Origin: an uncultured Bacteroides sp.
GTDB taxonomy: Bacteria > Bacteroidota > Bacteroidia > Bacteroidales > Bacteroidaceae
DNA: 64,000 nucleotides
Assembly: GCF_963677945.1 (NCBI RefSeq)
Contig: NZ_OY782578.1
Location: 868,001-932,000 of the forward strand
Direction: 5' to 3'
In this document: positions 15,528 to 23,811 of the stretch, one piece after another
Layout of the letters: each line of letters starts with the position of its first letter
Position numbering within the stretch: position 1 is the first letter of the stretch
Position numbers and translations under genes: made by a program
The notes under the pieces: generated by a model
The model's input: only the letters and a program-made list of their open reading frames with translations
The model's database searches: none
What the model was told of the DNA's origin: nothing

Positions 15528-17225
15528 TTATTTTACTTCAGCCGTAGTTTTTTGTTCTTGCTTTCCTTTTGCAGGACTCAATAAACCGTTATATTTTTCT
15601 GGATTATTAAGTAAATCAATAGCTTTTACCAGCTCATCGTCATTCTTTAGTTGCTGAGTAATAGCGCCTTTCTGATAATAGTAGCGCTTAACAATCTCTG
15701 CTGAAATAAGCGATTTGATATCTTTTGAAAAATGATCCAGGTCGCGGTCAAGGTTATGACTTAACTTCTTTTCCAAAGCTTTGAACTCTTCCGAAGCATC
15801 GTCCATATATCCTTCGAATTCGGCAACCTCTTTCAGGTTTTTAAGAACCTTATCACTTTGGCGATCGTATTTAAAATCTGATTTGCTCACCATTTCCTTG
15901 AAAGCTTTATAATCATCGTCTGTTAATGCAAACTCTTGTGCAGAAGGAATGGTTGGGTGCTTTACGCAATAGTCGTTGGCATATTCAAAAATCTTCTTGT
16001 CTATTATCAGGTAATAAAGGATATTCGGAGTTTTTTCAGCTTTAATCTCCATATCCGGAGTAATACCTCCACCGTCACGAACTTCTCTGCCTGCAGCTGT
16101 ATGGAAAACAGTGGTTAGACTGTCGGGAACGCGACCTACGCTACCGTCTTCATTGCGATGTTTGTAATCGATAGCCTGAACGCAACGTCCGCTAGGAATA
16201 TAATATTTTGCTGTAGTAAGTTTCAGACTACCGCCGTAAGGTAGATTTCTAGTGGTTTGTACCAGTCCCTTTCCAAATGTTCTTGTTCCGATTATTACAG
16301 CACGATCCAGATCCTGGAATGCACCGGCCAGAATTTCTGATGCCGAAGCCGATCCGTTGTTTACTAAAACAGTGATAGGGATGTTTGGATCAATAGGGTC
16401 GTGGGTTGTTTTATAACTTCTATCCCATTGCTTCATTTTTCCACGGGTATAAACAATTTCTTTCCCTTTTGGAAGGAACATATTAGCTATTTCAACAGCT
16501 TCATCCAATAATCCACCACCATTGTTACGAAGGTCGATAATCAGTGAAGTAATACCTCTCTTTTTCAAAGCAAGAAAAGCATCTTTAAATTCTTTTGCAG
16601 GCTTTCCGGTGAAAGAGCTTAACTGTATATATCCTGTATTATTTGCTTCAACGTTATAATATGGCACTGCAGGAATCTGGATTGACTCACGAGTCAGCTT
16701 AAATTCCAAAGGTTTCTTTACCCCTTGGCGTTCTACTTTGAGAATAAAAGTAGTACCAATCTGTCCTTTCAATAATTCACTGACCTGAGCTACAGATTTA
16801 CCTTTCAAATCTTTTCCGTCAATCTCAAGAAGAACATCTCCTGGTTTCAGTCCCAATTTAGCAGCAGGCATGTTTTCATAAGGCTCATCAATAACTACTC
16901 TTCCTTTATAGTAAGAGATAACTGAACCAATACCGCCGTAACTTCCTTTAATCATCAGATTAAGATCACCCATATCCTCTTCTGCGTAATATTCCGTGTA
17001 GGGGTCTAATGCTTCAAGCATGGCATCTATTCCGGTACGAATACTTTTGTCCGGTTTGATAGTATCTACATAAAACATGTCCAACTCCTTAAAAATAGAA
17101 TTGAATACATCCAGGTTTTTAGTTACCTGAAAATTCTTATCATCATCTTTAAAGCTTGAAAATGTAAGTCCCAGCACAACGATTCCGGCCAGGATGGCGA
17201 TCTTTTTAAGAAGGAAATTTTTCAT
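15528..17225 (-). CDS. S41 family C-terminal processing peptidase
   Basis: 565 residues. An N-terminal signal anchor (IAILAGIVVLGLTF) is followed by a helical segment and a PDZ domain at about 75-165 (GSYGGIGSVISY, AAKLGLKPGDVLLEIDGKDL). The S41 catalytic domain carries IIDLRNNGGGLLDEAVEIAN, the nucleophile in NNGSASASEILAGAF and the general-base lysine in RTFGKGLVQ. A lysine-rich C-terminal extension of about 180 residues completes it. Such Ser-Lys CtpA/Prc-type enzymes cleave C-termini of periplasmic proteins. It lies 43 bases downstream of the sugar-kinase gene, likely the same operon. Confidence 0.93.
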   Translation of the reverse strand: MKNFLLKKIAILAGIVVLGLTFSSFKDDDKNFQVTKNLDVFNSIFKELDMFYVDTIKPDKSIRTGIDAMLEALDPYTEYYAEEDMGDLNLMIKGSYGGIGSVISYYKGRVVIDEPYENMPAAKLGLKPGDVLLEIDGKDLKGKSVAQVSELLKGQIGTTFILKVERQGVKKPLEFKLTRESIQIPAVPYYNVEANNTGYIQLSSFTGKPAKEFKDAFLALKKRGITSLIIDLRNNGGGLLDEAVEIANMFLPKGKEIVYTRGKMKQWDRSYKTTHDPIDPNIPITVLVNNGSASASEILAGAFQDLDRAVIIGTRTFGKGLVQTTRNLPYGGSLKLTTAKYYIPSGRCVQAIDYKHRNEDGSVGRVPDSLTTVFHTAAGREVRDGGGITPDMEIKAEKTPNILYYLIIDKKIFEYANDYCVKHPTIPSAQEFALTDDDYKAFKEMVSKSDFKYDRQSDKVLKNLKEVAEFEGYMDDASEEFKALEKKLSHNLDRDLDHFSKDIKSLISAEIVKRYYYQKGAITQQLKNDDELVKAIDLLNNPEKYNGLLSPAKGKQEQKTTAEVK

Positions 17226-17268
17226 ACTGCTGTTTTTGAATTCTGGATAAAAGTAAATGATTAACTCA

Positions 17269-18255
17269 TTACTGCGAAATAATTGTGTTAATATTTAACT
17301 TTATTTCATCCCATTGTTGTTTTGGAAGATTTGTTCCTACTACCTGAATAACGTTTCCAGATAAAACAGAGCCAATGTTGGCGCACTTTTCAAGTCCATA
17401 TCCGCAGGTAAGTCCGTAAAGGAATCCGGCAGCAAAGAAATCTCCTGCACCTGTTGTATCTACTACATTATTTACCTGAATAGCTTTTGCGTGTACTTCC
17501 TCGGTTCCTTTCTTTATATACGATCCTTTTGCCCCGATTTTTACAATTGCAATGCTGCATTTTTTAGCAATGATATCCAGAGCTTCTTCAGGTTCTTTTC
17601 CTGTGAAAGATTTAGCCTCTTCTTCGTTGGCGAATACGATGTCTACATATTCATCGATCAATAAAGTAAAGAATTCAAGGTCGTTCTCTACCACATTGTA
17701 GCTGGCGAGGTCCAGGCAGATTTGTAATCCGGCCTCTTTAGCCAGTTTAATAGCATGGAGAATCATTTCATGATCCTGTACCAGATACCCTTCAATAAAC
17801 AGGTAGGAATATCCTTTGAAAAGATCAATAGTAAGATCTTCTGCTTTCAATGATGCGGCAGCTCCCAGATATGTACCAAAAGTTCTTTCTCCATCAGGCG
17901 AAATAAAAGTTGAAGCTACTCCTGAAGGCATATCTCCGGTCAGTAATTTCTCTTCAATATTATTTTTTAGAAGATTTTCGCGATAAAAATCGCCAAATTT
18001 ATCGTTTCCTACTTTTCCTATAAAACCTGTTCCGGCACCAAGACTTGCCAATCCTAAGATTGCATTTCCGGCCGATCCACCAGTTGCCAGGTGGGTCTTC
18101 ATCTGAGAAAATCTATCGTTAATTTGTTGAAGCTTAGTCTCATCAATCAATTGCATGCTTCCTTTGGGTAATCCCATTTCGTGAAGTATACTGTCGTCTT
18201 TTAATGTCGCAAGAACGTCTACAAGGGCATTGCCTAAACCAATTATTTTATCCAT
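17269..18255 (-). CDS. PfkB-family carbohydrate/nucleoside kinase
   Basis: 328 residues starting at MDKIIGLGNALVDVLATL (18255). An upstream in-frame ATG would add ten unlikely residues that overlap the promoter. Ribokinase-fold hallmarks are TGGSAGNAILGLASLGAG (substrate side) and VVDTTGAGDFFAAGFLYGL (anion hole and catalytic Asp). The N-terminal GNALVD and DLASYNVVE segments resemble the adenosine-kinase-like branch found in Bacteroidetes, so adenosine is a plausible substrate, but other sugars cannot be excluded. First gene of the operon with the protease. Confidence 0.85.
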   Translation of the reverse strand: MDKIIGLGNALVDVLATLKDDSILHEMGLPKGSMQLIDETKLQQINDRFSQMKTHLATGGSAGNAILGLASLGAGTGFIGKVGNDKFGDFYRENLLKNNIEEKLLTGDMPSGVASTFISPDGERTFGTYLGAAASLKAEDLTIDLFKGYSYLFIEGYLVQDHEMILHAIKLAKEAGLQICLDLASYNVVENDLEFFTLLIDEYVDIVFANEEEAKSFTGKEPEEALDIIAKKCSIAIVKIGAKGSYIKKGTEEVHAKAIQVNNVVDTTGAGDFFAAGFLYGLTCGYGLEKCANIGSVLSGNVIQVVGTNLPKQQWDEIKLNINTIISQ

Positions 18256-18271
18256 TTGAAAATTTTTTCTG

Positions 18272-18279
18272 CAAAGATA
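18272..18279 (-). promoter_or_regulatory. Bacteroides-type -7 element for the kinase operon
   Basis: The minus strand reads TATCTTTG, matching the TAnnTTTG consensus of the primary sigma factor in Bacteroides. It lies 17 bases upstream of the kinase ATG at 18255 and is divergent from the tRNA promoter. Confidence 0.55.
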
Positions 18280-18302
18280 TTGCATATTTCAATAATTCCT
18301 AT

Positions 18303-18310
18303 TACTTTTG
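18303..18310 (+). promoter_or_regulatory. Bacteroides-type -7 element for the tRNA pair
   Basis: TACTTTTG matches TAnnTTTG and sits 25 bases before the first tRNA-Asn. A single promoter here would produce both tRNAs. Confidence 0.55.
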
Positions 18311-18335
18311 CATCGCATTTTAGAAAAAGAAACAT

Positions 18336-18409
18336 TCTTCGATAGCTCAGTTGGTTAGAGCATCTGACTGTTAATCAGAGGGTCGTAGGTTCAAGTCCTA
18401 CTCGAAGAG
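18336..18409 (+). tRNA. tRNA-Asn (anticodon GTT), copy 1
   Basis: A 74-base cloverleaf: acceptor tcttcga/tcgaaga, D arm gctc-gagc, anticodon stem tctga/tcaga with loop ctGTTaa, T arm gtagg-ttcaagt-cctac, discriminator G. CCA is encoded directly after it (18410-18412). Confidence 0.97.
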
Positions 18410-18434
18410 CCACTTAATTTTTCAGAATGCAAAT

Positions 18435-18508
18435 TCTTCGATAGCTCAGTCGGTTAGAGCATCTGACTGTTAATCAGAGGGTCGTAGGTTCAAGTCCTAC
18501 TCGAAGAG
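18435..18508 (+). tRNA. tRNA-Asn (anticodon GTT), copy 2
   Basis: Identical to copy 1 except for one D-loop base (agtcgg versus agttgg). Here the CCA is not encoded (cac follows). The 25-base spacer indicates a tandem duplication processed from one transcript. Confidence 0.97.
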
Positions 18509-18511
18509 CAC

Positions 18512-18546
18512 AAAGCCTGCATTTTTAATGTGGGCTTTTCGTTTTT
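18512..18546 (+). terminator. Intrinsic terminator after the tRNAs
   Basis: The stem aaagcctgcatt pairs with aatgtgggcttt around a short T loop, and a T-rich tail (tcgttttt) follows. It lies just 3' of the second tRNA and before the NUDIX gene. Confidence 0.65.
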
Positions 18547-18564
18547 ATAACTAAATCTATCCCT

Positions 18565-19095
18565 ATGCATCCATTATCTCAGTTTGGCTTTTGTCCTAAA
18601 TGCGGTTCTTCCCACTTTGAAGAGAACAATGAGAAGTCCAAGGTTTGCCGTCAGTGTGGTTTTGTCTATTATTTCAATCCATCTTCTGCCACTGTTGCTT
18701 TTATCCTGAATGAAAAGAATGAGTTGTTGGTCTGTCGTCGGGCAAAGGAACCAAAGAAAGGTACGCTTGATTTGCCGGGAGGATTTATTGATATGCACGA
18801 AACTGCTGAAGAAGGTGTAACAAGGGAAGTTCTGGAAGAGACGAATTTGAAGGTAGATAAAGCAATTTATTTGTTTACCATTCCCAATATTTATATTTAT
18901 TCAGGTTTCCCGGTACATACACTGGATATGTTTTTCCTTTGTGAGGTAAAGGATAGCTCTTCCTTTGAAGCAAAGGATGACGTAGCCGATTCTTTTTTTC
19001 TTCCTTTAGATAAAATCAATTCTGAAGAGTTTGGTCTGGATTCCGTAAGGGAAGGGTTTGTGAGGTTCAGATCATCCTATACTGATGTAAAGTAG
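18565..19095 (+). CDS. NUDIX hydrolase with zinc ribbon
   Basis: 176 residues. An N-terminal zinc ribbon (FCPKCGSSHF and VCRQCGFVYY, four cysteines at about 9-36) precedes a Nudix fold. The Nudix box is complete: GGFIDMHETAEEGVTREVLE with the following ETNL. The zinc ribbon plus Nudix layout resembles NADH pyrophosphatase NudC-like or ADP-ribose/nucleotide pyrophosphatase enzymes, but the NudC signature after the box is not seen, so the substrate is open. Cytoplasmic, monocistronic after the tRNA terminator. Confidence 0.88.
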   Translation: MHPLSQFGFCPKCGSSHFEENNEKSKVCRQCGFVYYFNPSSATVAFILNEKNELLVCRRAKEPKKGTLDLPGGFIDMHETAEEGVTREVLEETNLKVDKAIYLFTIPNIYIYSGFPVHTLDMFFLCEVKDSSSFEAKDDVADSFFLPLDKINSEEFGLDSVREGFVRFRSSYTDVK

Positions 19096-19218
19096 CCGAG
19101 AAATAATTTTCCCGAATCTGCTTTCTTATTGTAAAAGGTTTCTAAAACTTACCGGAGGTTTATTTGTTAATGTATATAGGTAAATGTCTTTTAATTTGAG
19201 CATTTAATTCTATAGATT

Positions 19219-20673
19219 ATGAGTGACAAGCATCCAACTTCCGATCGGCATCCTGCAGTAGCCGGACAATTTTATCCGGCTAATCCTGATTCATTGCAAA
19301 AAGAGCTCACTAAGCATTTTGCAGCGGCTACTCCTAAAATGTATGAGCATGTTCGTGCCATTATTACTCCTCATGCCGGATATGTTTTTTCCGGAACAAT
19401 TGCTGCCTCTGCCTTTAATCAGATTGATAACGACGTTGATTATAAACGTGTTTTTCTTATCGCTTCGTCGCATCAGGTTCACTTTGAAGGTGCGTCAATC
19501 TATTGCGATGGTGACTTTCTGATGCCTTATGGAAAGGAAGAGGTGGATACCGTATTTGGAAAGATGCTTGTAAAGTGTAATCCCGAACTTTTTACTGACG
19601 ATCCGTTGCCTCATTCAAATGAACATAGCATTGAGGTACAACTTCCTTTTCTTCACTATGTATTGAATGGAAAGTATAAGATTGTGCCTATTGTTCTGGG
19701 AACGGCAGATCATAAAACCTGCAGGCATATTGCATCGGTCTTGAAACCTTATCTTACTAAAGATAATTTATTCATAATCAGCTCCGATTTTTCTCATTAT
19801 CCGGATTATGATAATGCAAAGTCTGTAGACCTCGATACCGAAAAGGCCATTCTGTGCAATGACCCGAAACACTTGATGACTGTATTGTCTGAGAATGCGG
19901 GTAAACATATTCCTCGTTTGGCAACCAGTCTTTGTGGTTGGACCTCTGTGCTGACATTGCTTTATATGACAGAAGGTAACGAATCGTTTCATTATAAGGG
20001 GGTGAAATATAGTAACTCGGGTGATGCCGAACTTTATGGTGAACACGACAGGGTGGTTGGTTATTGGGCTATTGCCCTGACAGAAAAAGAAGACTCGAAA
20101 AAGGAAGAATTTTCTCTTTCTGGTGAGGAAAAGCAACAATTGTTGAAAGAGGCGAGGCGGGCTATAGAAAATTTATTCTGGGATTCAGAGAAACCTGCTT
20201 TGGATATTAATAACTGCTCTCCTGCTCTCAAAACCAAATGCGGAGCTTTTGTTTCCCTTCATAGAAAGGATGGTTCTTTGCGTGGATGTATCGGACAAAT
20301 GGTTAGCGATAAACCATTGCTGAAAGTTGTTCATGATAAGGCAATATGGGCAGCAATAAATGATTCCCGTTTCTCTCCGCTTACTGAAGATGAGTTGGAT
20401 GATATTGATATTGAAATCTCTGTATTGTCGCCAATGAAGAAGATTCAGGATATATCCGAAATGGAAATGGGTGTGCATGGCATTTATATATCACAAGGAT
20501 TTTGCAGTGGGGTTTTTCTTCCACAGGTAGCTACTGAAACCGGTTGGGATAAGGAGACTTTTCTTGGGCACTGTGCCCGTGATAAAGCTGGTATTGGCTG
20601 GGATGGATGGAAGGATGCAGATATTTATATTTTCACTGCAACAATATTCAGTGAAAAGGATAATTCTAATTAA
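19219..20673 (+). CDS. amrB-amrA: AmmeMemoRadiSam system fusion: MEMO (B) plus AMMECR1 (A)
   Basis: 484 residues. Residues about 10-285 are a MEMO domain: the start RHPAVAGQFYPANPDSLQ, the motif ITPHAGYVFSGTIAASAF, SSHQVHFEG, PHSNEHSIEVQLPFL and IISSDFSHYPDY supply the His/Asp/Cys metal-site residues. Residues about 300-484 are AMMECR1: CGAFVSLHRKDGSLRGCIGQ and FLPQVATETGWDKETFL. In many bacteria these are separate genes; here they are fused. The convergent neighbour encodes the radical SAM member of the same three-part system. The system's reaction is unknown. Confidence 0.9.
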   Translation: MSDKHPTSDRHPAVAGQFYPANPDSLQKELTKHFAAATPKMYEHVRAIITPHAGYVFSGTIAASAFNQIDNDVDYKRVFLIASSHQVHFEGASIYCDGDFLMPYGKEEVDTVFGKMLVKCNPELFTDDPLPHSNEHSIEVQLPFLHYVLNGKYKIVPIVLGTADHKTCRHIASVLKPYLTKDNLFIISSDFSHYPDYDNAKSVDLDTEKAILCNDPKHLMTVLSENAGKHIPRLATSLCGWTSVLTLLYMTEGNESFHYKGVKYSNSGDAELYGEHDRVVGYWAIALTEKEDSKKEEFSLSGEEKQQLLKEARRAIENLFWDSEKPALDINNCSPALKTKCGAFVSLHRKDGSLRGCIGQMVSDKPLLKVVHDKAIWAAINDSRFSPLTEDELDDIDIEISVLSPMKKIQDISEMEMGVHGIYISQGFCSGVFLPQVATETGWDKETFLGHCARDKAGIGWDGWKDADIYIFTATIFSEKDNSN

Positions 20674-20763
20674 ACAAGATAGAGACTGCCAAAAGCTATA
20701 TCAGGTTTCTGAGAATTGATTATTGAGAACTATTTAAGGTGTAGACTAGAAGGATACAGATAG

Positions 20764-20797
20764 AATGGGGTTATTCCTGCTATTGGATAACCCCATT
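20764..20797. terminator. Bidirectional terminator between convergent genes
   Basis: Perfect 11-base arms aatggggttat and ataaccccatt with a 12-base loop lie between the stops at 20673 and 20805. T-rich flanks occur on the plus side (gttatttttattt). It can serve both converging transcripts. Confidence 0.75.
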
Positions 20798-20804
20798 GTT
20801 ATTT

Positions 20805-21839
20805 TTATTTCCAGACTCCGGCAATGGGTGTTTTACAGAACTCACATTTACCATCATCAATATTGTTTTTTATTATTGTATAATTGATTCGTTCCAGTAT
20901 CATACGCTTGCATTGCGGACAATAGGTGTTTTCTTCGTGAACACTTGGGATATTTCCTATATATACATACTTTATTCCTGCTTTTTCTGCAATTTCTTTA
21001 GCCTGGATAAGTGACTTTTCTGTTGTTGGTGGTAAATCCATTAATTTGTAAGCGGGGAAAAACCGGCTGAAATGGAGAGGAGTGTCAGAAAAACCATTAT
21101 CGACCAGCCATTTACACATTTCTTCAATCATTTTATTGTTGTCTGTGTAGGTCGGTACAAGAAGATTGGTGATTTCCAGCCATACTTTTTTTTCTTTTAG
21201 CGTTTTCAGGGTGTCGAGTACCGGTTGAAGTCTACCTCCATCCAGTTTTCGATAAATATCATCATCGAAACATTTTAGGTCTATATTTGCTGCATCAAGA
21301 AATGGACAAAGATCAATTAGTGGTTGTTGATTGATGAAGCCGTTAGAGATAAAGACTGTTTTTAATCCCTCTTCATGTGCTATTTGAGCAGTATCGTATA
21401 CATATTCGTAAAAGACTGTTGGTTCGGTATAAGTAAAGGCGATTAAATTTGTGCCGTGAGCTATGGCGCGTTTTACTACATCCTCTGGCATCAAGTCATA
21501 ATGGTTTAACTCGAGCGGAGAAGATTGTGAGATTTCCCAGTTTTGGCAATTAAGACAGCGGAAGTTGCATCCGGCTGTTGCAAGTGAGAATATTCTTTCT
21601 CCCGGGTGAAAGTGAAACAAGGGTTTCTTTTCAATAGGGTCAATACTTAAAGAACATGGATTTCCATAGGAAATAGAGTACAACGTACCTTCTTTGTTTA
21701 CTCTTGTTTTACAAATTCCCACTTTCCCTTCATTAATTATGCAGTTATGGGGACAGATATGGCAGCGAACGCTATTCCCATCAACTTTTTCCTGATAAGC
21801 CGAAAGTTTATGCCATTTGCCTAAATCAGTTGTTTCCAT
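20805..21839 (-). CDS. amrS: AmmeMemoRadiSam system radical SAM enzyme
   Basis: 344 residues. The N-terminal cysteine-rich segment CHICPHNCIINEGKVGIC precedes the radical SAM core with the cluster motif CNFRCLNCQNWE (Cys-x3-Cys-x2-Cys) at about residue 93. The core continues with AFTYTEPTVFYEY and FISNGFINQQPL. The C-terminus has a zinc-ribbon-like CPQCKR...CEFCKT pair. It is the pyruvate-formate-lyase-activating-like member normally found with MEMO and AMMECR1, whose fusion lies convergently next to it. Confidence 0.9.
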   Translation of the reverse strand: METTDLGKWHKLSAYQEKVDGNSVRCHICPHNCIINEGKVGICKTRVNKEGTLYSISYGNPCSLSIDPIEKKPLFHFHPGERIFSLATAGCNFRCLNCQNWEISQSSPLELNHYDLMPEDVVKRAIAHGTNLIAFTYTEPTVFYEYVYDTAQIAHEEGLKTVFISNGFINQQPLIDLCPFLDAANIDLKCFDDDIYRKLDGGRLQPVLDTLKTLKEKKVWLEITNLLVPTYTDNNKMIEEMCKWLVDNGFSDTPLHFSRFFPAYKLMDLPPTTEKSLIQAKEIAEKAGIKYVYIGNIPSVHEENTYCPQCKRMILERINYTIIKNNIDDGKCEFCKTPIAGVWK

Positions 21840-22390
21840 GTTAAAAGGTTATTTCGTATGTTAATGTGTATTGGAGAAATAATTTTTAGCAATGTCTCCT
21901 GGTATAATATATATAACATTCAGAAAGACAAAGAGTTGATAATGTTGTTTATCTTTCCTTATATAATAGAAGTTAAAAGCAATATATAGGGCATAGAACG
22001 AAATGTATAAATAAGAATTGAATAAAAACATAATGAAACATCGATCAACGCGAAGATGTAGAAGATTGAATAAAATCAATGATATAAAACGATTGGTTTA
22101 CATTGATTGTCATTAGGTTTACTTTTACATCAATTTTTATATAAAAAGCATAGCGGAGCGTTTACATACGAGCCGCTTTTTATATTTATATGTATAAATG
22201 TAGGCATAATATTTAAGACGGCCAAACGAGAACCTTTTAAACGCCATTTTAAAGCCCTTAGAATAGTTATTAAACGCTTTTGCAATAGTACTTTCACTCA
22301 ATTACATTTAAGGCCTAAAATAAGCCTATTTTTTAATCCAGAAACATTGATCTATAACCTAAAAACAGAAGATCTTGGACCATTTTCATG
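21840..22390. other. Chromosome-prophage junction region without a gene
   Basis: About 550 AT-rich bases. A hairpin is visible at roughly 22137-22190 (tataaaaagc paired with gctttttata around an internal agcgg/ccgct). A 94-codon plus-strand frame at 22107-22391 has no convincing protein character. The left end of the prophage should lie here or slightly to the right, but no target duplication could be identified. Confidence 0.4.
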
Positions 22391-22428
22391 ACATCACGAA
22401 AATGGTATAAAATAGCTCTAAAATGTGG

Positions 22429-22507
22429 TTAGGGTTACCTTAGGGTTACGGTTTAGGGTTACTTTTTTATTATAAAAGTGCGTGTTTAGGGTTACTTTTA
22501 GGGTTAC
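22429..22507. repeat. Five phased copies of TTAGGGTTAC
   Basis: Exact decamers start at 22429, 22440, 22453, 22486 and 22498, with spacings of 11, 13, 33 and 12, all close to multiples of one helical turn. Related words gtgcgtgttta and tgcgtgttttta occur at 22478 and 22577. In a Mu-like phage such an array at the left end could bind the transposase or be the internal activating sequence; that is inference. Confidence 0.8.
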
Positions 22508-22770
22508 TTTTTACATGTTTTAGTGTGTTTTTAGTGGTATATATTGTATTAAAACATGTTGTTTGTAGCGTTAAAATGCGTGTTTTTAGGTGGAAAATGT
22601 ATTATTAGTAACATTGATATTTATGTGTTTAATTACGTAAATAGCTGTTTTATAACGTTTTATTATAAATTTGATGATAAATAAGCGCAAAAAAGTGTGC
22701 GTGGCTCTTGTTTATTGCATTAATAAGTATATTAAATGATTAGAAAATAGTAAGGAGGTGTGCAGGAATG
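22508..22770. other. Left-end non-coding region downstream of the repressor
   Basis: No gene is visible. The region carries loosely repeated words (agtgtgtttttagtgg, atgcgtgtttttaggtgg, agtgtgcgtggc) that could be weaker binding sites of the same protein as the phased array. It ends with an operator-like sequence at 22740-22754. Confidence 0.35.
22740..22754. promoter_or_regulatory. Distal operator-like half-site
   Basis: ttagaaaatagtaag is identical to the right arm and flank of the operator dyad at 23245-23278, which lies 0.5 kb away across the repressor gene. A distant matching site suggests looping by the repressor or transcriptional self-regulation at the phage end. Confidence 0.55.
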
Positions 22771-23208
22771 CTATTTCTCAAGATTTTCGAGAAGCTTTTT
22801 ATATTTATATTGAAGTTCGCCGATTTCTCTATTCAATTCTTTAATCTGTTTTTCTTTGCGCTCTAGCAATTCGAAGAAGAAGTCTTTAGTATCTTTATTT
22901 ACTGATTTATTATAAGGATCGCGAGTCTCTTTTAGTATAGAACTACTTTGTTTAGTCTGTCCGGTATCATCTATTATATTATTAGGTGAATCATTATGAA
23001 ACATTTTTCCTCTTCCGGAAATTAACCAATCTGCATTTACTTGAGGGTATATACTTACTATTTTCTCAATAATCTGGGAACCAACATTGCCTTTACCGGT
23101 CTTTTGTTTTGCAAAATACCCGTTTGACACTTCAACTGAGTCGCTAAATTCGCTCACATTGAGGTCCATCTTATCAATTAATTGGTATATCCTCTCAATA
23201 ACAGTCAT
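22771..23208 (-). CDS. Phage repressor, XRE/CI-type
   Basis: 145 residues. The N-terminal helix-turn-helix (MTVIERIYQLIDKMDLNVS, SDSVEVSNGYFAKQK) and the motif VNADWLISGRGKMFH are typical of small Bacteroidetes phage repressors. The C-terminus (about 105-145) is a charged coiled coil (KEKQIKELNREIGELQYKYK), probably for oligomerisation; no LexA-like protease domain is present. It is divergent from the Ner-like gene across operator repeats. It should maintain lysogeny by blocking the early promoter at 23279. Confidence 0.8.
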   Translation of the reverse strand: MTVIERIYQLIDKMDLNVSEFSDSVEVSNGYFAKQKTGKGNVGSQIIEKIVSIYPQVNADWLISGRGKMFHNDSPNNIIDDTGQTKQSSSILKETRDPYNKSVNKDTKDFFFELLERKEKQIKELNREIGELQYKYKKLLENLEK

Positions 23209-23213
23209 AATTA

Positions 23214-23225
23214 TTACTATTTTCT
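23214..23225. promoter_or_regulatory. Operator half-site next to the repressor start
   Basis: ttactattttct repeats the left arm of the main dyad and lies 5 bases upstream of the repressor ATG, where it could mediate autoregulation. Confidence 0.5.
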
Positions 23226-23244
23226 CAAATAATTTATATTTTTT

Positions 23245-23278
23245 CTTACTATTTTCTTGCTAATTAGAAAATAGTAAG
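23245..23278. promoter_or_regulatory. Main operator dyad of the prophage
   Basis: Perfect 13-base arms cttactattttct and agaaaatagtaag with an 8-base spacer. The dyad occupies the -33 to -8 zone of the rightward early promoter, so a bound repressor would exclude RNA polymerase. Confidence 0.8.
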
Positions 23279-23286
23279 TATATTTG
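23279..23286 (+). promoter_or_regulatory. Early rightward promoter, -7 element
   Basis: TATATTTG matches the Bacteroides TAnnTTTG consensus. A TTG at 23257-23259, 19 bases upstream, fits the -33 element. It overlaps the operator dyad and points to the Ner-like gene. Confidence 0.65.
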
Positions 23287-23351
23287 CAACAATCTTACTA
23301 AAGTAAAATGGTGAGCAAATATACATATTAATAATAAAAAAACAAGGATTT

Positions 23352-23546
23352 ATGGAAATTTTAATGAAACGCGGCGAAAGGAAGAGACTTATGGAAGACT
23401 TTAATGTATCAAAACCAACAGTTATTGCAGCTCTTAGAGGTGAAAGCGATACAAAACTAGCCAATATGTTAAGAAAGGCTGCTATGGAAAGAGGTGGTGT
23501 TGTTTTTGGTGCTGCTCCTACAAGGCTTGTTAAAGCTGAAAAATAG
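23352..23546 (+). CDS. Ner-like early helix-turn-helix regulator
   Basis: 64 residues, basic. The helix-turn-helix core is KRLMEDFNVSKPTVIAALRG, followed by KLANMLRKAAMERGG. Size and position (first early gene, divergent from the repressor) match the Ner/Cro role of Mu-like phages, which turns down the repressor and moderates early transcription. The assignment rests on position and fold, not on close sequence similarity to Mu Ner. Confidence 0.6.
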   Translation: MEILMKRGERKRLMEDFNVSKPTVIAALRGESDTKLANMLRKAAMERGGVVFGAAPTRLVKAEK

Positions 23547-23580
23547 AAATTTAGTTAGAAACCTTTTAATAATTAATATT

Positions 23581-23811
23581 ATGGCAAAGAACAATTGGAA
23601 CACAGCTTATGATCGCTCTGGAAAAGAGATGATTCACTTTTTTGATAATCACAACTTTGTGGTTGAAACCAATCTTATTACAGGTGTTGCTACAGTTAAG
23701 AACCTTGTTACAGAAGAAATAGAAACTAAAGATGTTTCTCACTACACTCTAGATCAGTATGCCGATCTACTTTCTGATGTTTCCGAAAAAGATGAAATGG
23801 CTAATGGATAA
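23581..23811 (+). CDS. Small early phage protein
   Basis: 76 residues from ATG 23581 (MAKNNWNTAYDRSGKE); a longer frame starting upstream would overlap the Ner-like gene. Short beta-rich protein with HNFVVETNLITGVATVKNL, then an acidic tail. No family recognised. Its stop overlaps the next start (ATGGATAA), so both are translated together. Confidence 0.5.
   Translation: MAKNNWNTAYDRSGKEMIHFFDNHNFVVETNLITGVATVKNLVTEEIETKDVSHYTLDQYADLLSDVSEKDEMANG

Noticed and set aside
21867-21890. Mu-like left terminus (tgtattggagaaa)
   Set aside because: It loosely resembles the first bases of phage Mu, but it lies within 50 bases of a chromosomal start codon and no inverted partner was found on the right.
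22107-22391. 94-codon plus-strand frame in the gap left of the prophage
   Set aside because: It spans a hairpin region, its translation is an irregular mix without recognisable domain features, and nothing marks a start. Treated as non-coding.
22429-22507. CRISPR-like or telomere-like array
   Set aside because: The repeat is only 10 bases and the gaps are 1-23 bases, so there are no spacers. A circular bacterial chromosome does not need telomere repeats. Regulatory or transposase sites fit better.
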